From contig NC_031480.1 in assembly GCF_000006565.2 (NCBI RefSeq), positions 5,077,170-5,141,169 of the forward strand: 64,000 nt of DNA, in the 5' to 3' direction. The translations under genes were made by a program, and so were the position numbers. Origin of the DNA: Toxoplasma gondii ME49. Lineage: Eukaryota; Apicomplexa; Conoidasida; Eucoccidiorida; Sarcocystidae. Below, piece after piece: positions 60,956-64,000 of the stretch. The notes under the pieces are model-generated. The model saw only the letters and a program-made list of their open reading frames with translations, did not search any database and had not been told where the DNA came from. Position 1 is the first letter of the stretch. Every line of letters starts with the position of its first letter.

Positions 60956-63867
60956 GGTAGATTTGGGTGTCCGTGCGTTTAACTGAAAGTGTCGCGGGAG
61001 CTCTTTTCGCCCGTGTCGAGACGACGGTCTTTGCATTGCGTGTGCATCGTCGAGGGGGTTTCGCTAATGTTATGTGGAAATCGCATGCGTTTTTTCTGCT
61101 TCGTTCTGCGTTGTCAGCTGGTTTTTGGCTCGGTGGCTCCTCAGAGGGACAGCGTTCCAGAGAAGCGAAGCGCACCTGCGACCGAAGAAGGCGAGATCCT
61201 CTCTGCTTTTGCAGACGGCGTGCTGGCACGGCGAGTCGTTGAGGACGCGTTCGATCTGTTGCTCGAGGCGGCGTCTCTTCACAGTGAAATTCTGGTGAGG
61301 AACCGAAAAGGGGGACGAAGGGCTCGCACGAAAAAGAAGCGCTTAAAGCAGCGTCTCCGCCTGTGATTCCCCTGACTTCTTTGAGTAAAGAACTCGGTGA
61401 AAACTCATACATTTGTTAGGTGCGAGCTTCTCGGGTCAAGGGTGGAACTAAAAGAGGTTGACGTCACATGATGCTAAAGATAAAGGTCGCTTTTTTGATG
61501 TTGCAATATGAACAGAACTGTCTTTTCTGGCAGTCGTCCCTTCTCTCCGAGGTGCTCCGTTTCATCTCATGGTCGAATTCCAACCTTGAAGGTGATGTGC
61601 ATCCACTGCAGACGACTGTGCTGCAACTGGGCGGTGTAACTGTGGGAGCAGACCTGTTCGACTTTGTGTTTTTTTCAAGGAGTGCCCGGCAAGCCATGTG
61701 GCTGCGCGCTCGCGTCTCCAAGACCAGCAGCAGCACCTGATGCTGCAGTTGTTCGAGCTGGTGACTCTGCGCCACAACTTGGCTGCGGCGGAGAACAGCC
61801 CGCCGACTTCGGCTGTCGCGACACTGTACTTTCTCCCCTTTCTTCTCGACGCCCATGTGCCTGCCTCGACCGTGGACGTGGCGGCCTACCACCGGCGCTA
61901 TGTGCAGCTGCAGCAGCTGCAGCTTGCCGAAAGCAGACAGCCGGAACTGCGTGCGCAGCTGGAGGAGGCGCGAGAGCTGTTGGCTGAGGAAGTCGAGAAA
62001 GGGCGCCAGGCCTCGCGCTGGATGCTCTCGGGTCTCTACGAACTACCCAAGGGCCGGCAGCTCCTCGCGCGCGCCCTGCGGCTGTTTTCAGATGTGCCTG
62101 CGGCTGCGCTTCTGCAAATTCTCCTCGCGTCTCCGACCGTCCTCCCTTCTCTCTGTTCCGCTGTCGACCACGTGCTTCTCTTCGAGCGGAACGGAAGAAG
62201 GAAAGAAGGGAGAAGCGCCGACGGGAGACCCGCTGGCCAGAACTCGATTGCGAACGTGCGGGCGAGCTCTGGGAGCGATGGACGTACACCTGACTGGGTG
62301 GAGGACGCTAAGGGCGAGGAAAAGGGAGACCTGGAGGCGGAGAACGGTTTTCCGTCCTCTGTTTTGCTTAACGAGTTGCTACTGCTGCAGAAGGACGAAA
62401 CGCAGCGGAGCACAGAACCTGCGGATCAGTACCAACTCATCCCCGTCCTCCTCAAGAAAAGCCAGGAATCCGGCATGGACGACGACAGCGCAAGCCCCGC
62501 GTGCGCCTTGTACATACATCTCATTTCGCGGCTCCTCCACGTGGCGAACCAAAACGGGCATTCACAAGCGGCAGCCATCAGCGCCGCGTTCCTCGTCGGA
62601 GTTTACGAGCAAATCGCGTGGGGCTGGAACAAGGAACAAGCTGCCGAGCTTCTTCAGTACAGGGTGAGTCTCGATTGTCTTTGTGATTTTCGCTTCGCTT
62701 TCAAGTTCTAACCGTCTAGTATTGTTCGTTCTTCAGCCTCTCAGTGTCGGTTTTCTTGTCTTTCTTGAGTCAGATTACCCACAGCGTACACCCGTTCTAC
62801 CGTATGCCAGTCGTGCTTCTTTCTTCGTCTCAGAGTGGCTGCTGCCTTCTCGCCCTTCTACTTGCGCTGCTTCCGCCGCCTTCGTCGTTGACGCCGTATC
62901 AGGAGTAAGGCCCTTTCGCCAAACGCGAAAAAAACAGTTCTGTCTGAAGAAAAGGTTCTTTCCGCCACCTCGTTCTGCGTCGTCTTTCTCCACATATCTG
63001 CATCGGCTCGCCTCTCGATCTATCCTGTCCTGTTGGTATCTAAATGGAACTGGCCCGTGCAACTCCGGCCTTGCTTTCCCCGAACTGTCACTGCTCTCGT
63101 CCGTCGAATCTACTGGGTACGAGGTCTATCATGATGTATAAACATATATATATATATATATATATCAGAAAGCATTTATTCATAGGTATATTCATGTGTG
63201 CATATATATATATATATATGCATATACATATATGTGTATAAGCGTTGCCTACACGTGTTCACAGATGCGTGTATATTTGCTCATATGGTGTAAAATGTTG
63301 ATCTGTTTTTAGGCGAACGGCAGTGGTGCCGTTTCTCACTCTGGCTGTCTCCGCGCTCGTGTTGGCTGTTCGTGAGACAGCAGAAGAAGAAAAGTCAGGA
63401 GGAAACAACGGAACAACGGAAGTCCTGCTTCCTCTCATTCAAGCAGTCGTTCAACAGGCCCGCGCTGATGAATCCAGAGCGAAAGCAATCACTGTGGCGG
63501 CCATGTAAGGCGAGTGGCTGGTAATTCGAAGAAATCCTTCCTCGCAATTGTTTTCCGTTGATTAAACAACTTTTTCTAGGGTGCTCCCGTATCGTTACAG
63601 ATACATCATAGATACACGCACACGATATATATATATATATATATGTACATATCAGAACTGGTATAGAGTGAACAGATCTTCACACTTGTGTGTGTTATGG
63701 GCGTGTGGAAGTATGTGGTGTTTGTCTTTTGTTGCTCGATGCGTCTGTCCGTTCTTTTTACATTCTTCTTTTGGATGTATTTCTTGATTTGTTTCGTCAG
63801 GAACCTCCTGGGAGTGGCGGGTGCGCAGGCGATGCTGTCGTCTTTCCTTGCCGGAGCAGGTCCCTAA
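56817..63867 (+). CDS. PAT1: PAT1 homologue, mRNA decapping and decay scaffold
   Basis: PAT1 proteins join the LSm1-7 ring to the decapping machinery on deadenylated mRNA in the cytoplasm (P-bodies). Seven exons with consistent phases: 56,817-56,910; 57,484-60,428; 61,145-61,294; 61,680-62,663; 62,774-62,904; 63,313-63,504; 63,801-63,867, giving about 1,520 residues against about 770 in human PATL1. The N-terminus M-D-D-F-E-L ... A-F-N-D-D-T-F-G-D matches the conserved PAT1 start motif and is followed by D-D-W. A Gly/Pro/Arg-rich disordered region fills most of exon 2. The PAT1 core follows: L-D-H-I-L-R-M-H-L-A-Q-M-A and F-G-K-Q-T-Y-S-T-V-R-Q-P-R. Exons 3-7 encode a helical C-terminus (Pat-C fold expected). 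The gene is complete, with a TAA stop at 63,865-63,867. Confidence 0.85.
60919..60948. repeat. (AT)n microsatellite
   Basis: A dinucleotide tract in PAT1 intron 2. Confidence 0.95.
63143..63219. repeat. Two (AT)n tracts in PAT1 intron 5
   Basis: TA-rich tracts lie at 63,143-63,165 and 63,202-63,219 within the intron 62,905-63,312. Confidence 0.9.
63624..63644. repeat. (AT)n microsatellite
   Basis: A dinucleotide tract in PAT1 intron 6 (63,505-63,800). Confidence 0.9.
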
Positions 63868-64000
63868 GTTTTTTCGTGTCTCGGTTTTCGGAACATCACG
63901 GCTGCCTCTGTGACTTTCGCCGAAGTTGCCTCCAGCACCCGTTTTTTCTTTCTTTATCGTTCGTTTTTCCGCTTTGTCCCGCCCTGCTCTTTGTCTCTGC

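Noticed and set aside
61534..61591. Possible exon in PAT1 with cag acceptor and GTGATG donor
   Set aside because: It is 58 nt and would put the next exon (61,680) out of frame. Joining 61,294 directly to 61,680 is phase 0 on both sides.

Overview
The window looks like nuclear DNA of a coccidian apicomplexan, most likely Toxoplasma or a close relative (Hammondia, Neospora, Besnoitia). The reasons are: GC-rich genes with many short GT-AG introns and pyrimidine-rich acceptors; very long proteins padded with low-complexity Ser/Arg/Glu/Gly-rich inserts; (TA)n tracts in introns; a decaying piece of plastid-like DNA; and a CCCH protein, a TBCK homologue and a PAT1 homologue. I had no database access, so family names rest on motif recognition, on splice phases worked out by hand and on remembered family alignments.

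Region 1 (1-11,100) is a tandem array with a 7,567-bp period. The left copy is cut by the window edge (1-3,012) and the right copy starts at 7,570. Each copy carries a minus-strand multi-exon gene for a probably secreted protein, in which two exon types alternate (A1-B1-A2-B2). The copies are almost identical except for two short coding patches, in B1 and A2, that are heavily changed at the amino-acid level. Near-identity stops at the start codon.

Region 2 (13,361-15,774) holds two diverged minus-strand genes for small secreted cysteine-rich proteins.

Region 3 (17,851-30,183, minus) is an eight-exon TBCK homologue: pseudokinase, TBC domain and rhodanese domain, about 2,218 residues. Its kinase, TBC and rhodanese catalytic residues all appear to be replaced.

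Region 4 (30,184-39,012) is a long divergent intergenic stretch. It contains an AT-rich insertion (about 33,790-35,560) with a broken plastid rpl2 C-terminus and three tRNA relics, plus an unexplained minus-strand reading frame (37,575-38,438).

Region 5 (39,013-52,583, plus) is the most unusual locus. Eight exons, all in matching phase, encode one protein of about 3,460 residues. It begins with an Unkempt-like CCCH zinc-finger array, continues through a very long disordered linker, and ends in an Ire1/RNase L-type pseudokinase plus KEN-like domain with a RING-like motif inserted in the pseudokinase. Key nuclease residues seem to be missing.

Region 6 (52,584-56,816) holds a perfect 76-bp tandem duplication and a stretch that looks like a decayed gene.

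Region 7 (56,817-63,867, plus) is a complete seven-exon PAT1 homologue of about 1,520 residues, a decapping and mRNA-decay scaffold. Two neighbouring genes on the plus strand, the CCCH/KEN-like protein and PAT1, therefore both point to cytoplasmic mRNA control. That they work together is inference only.
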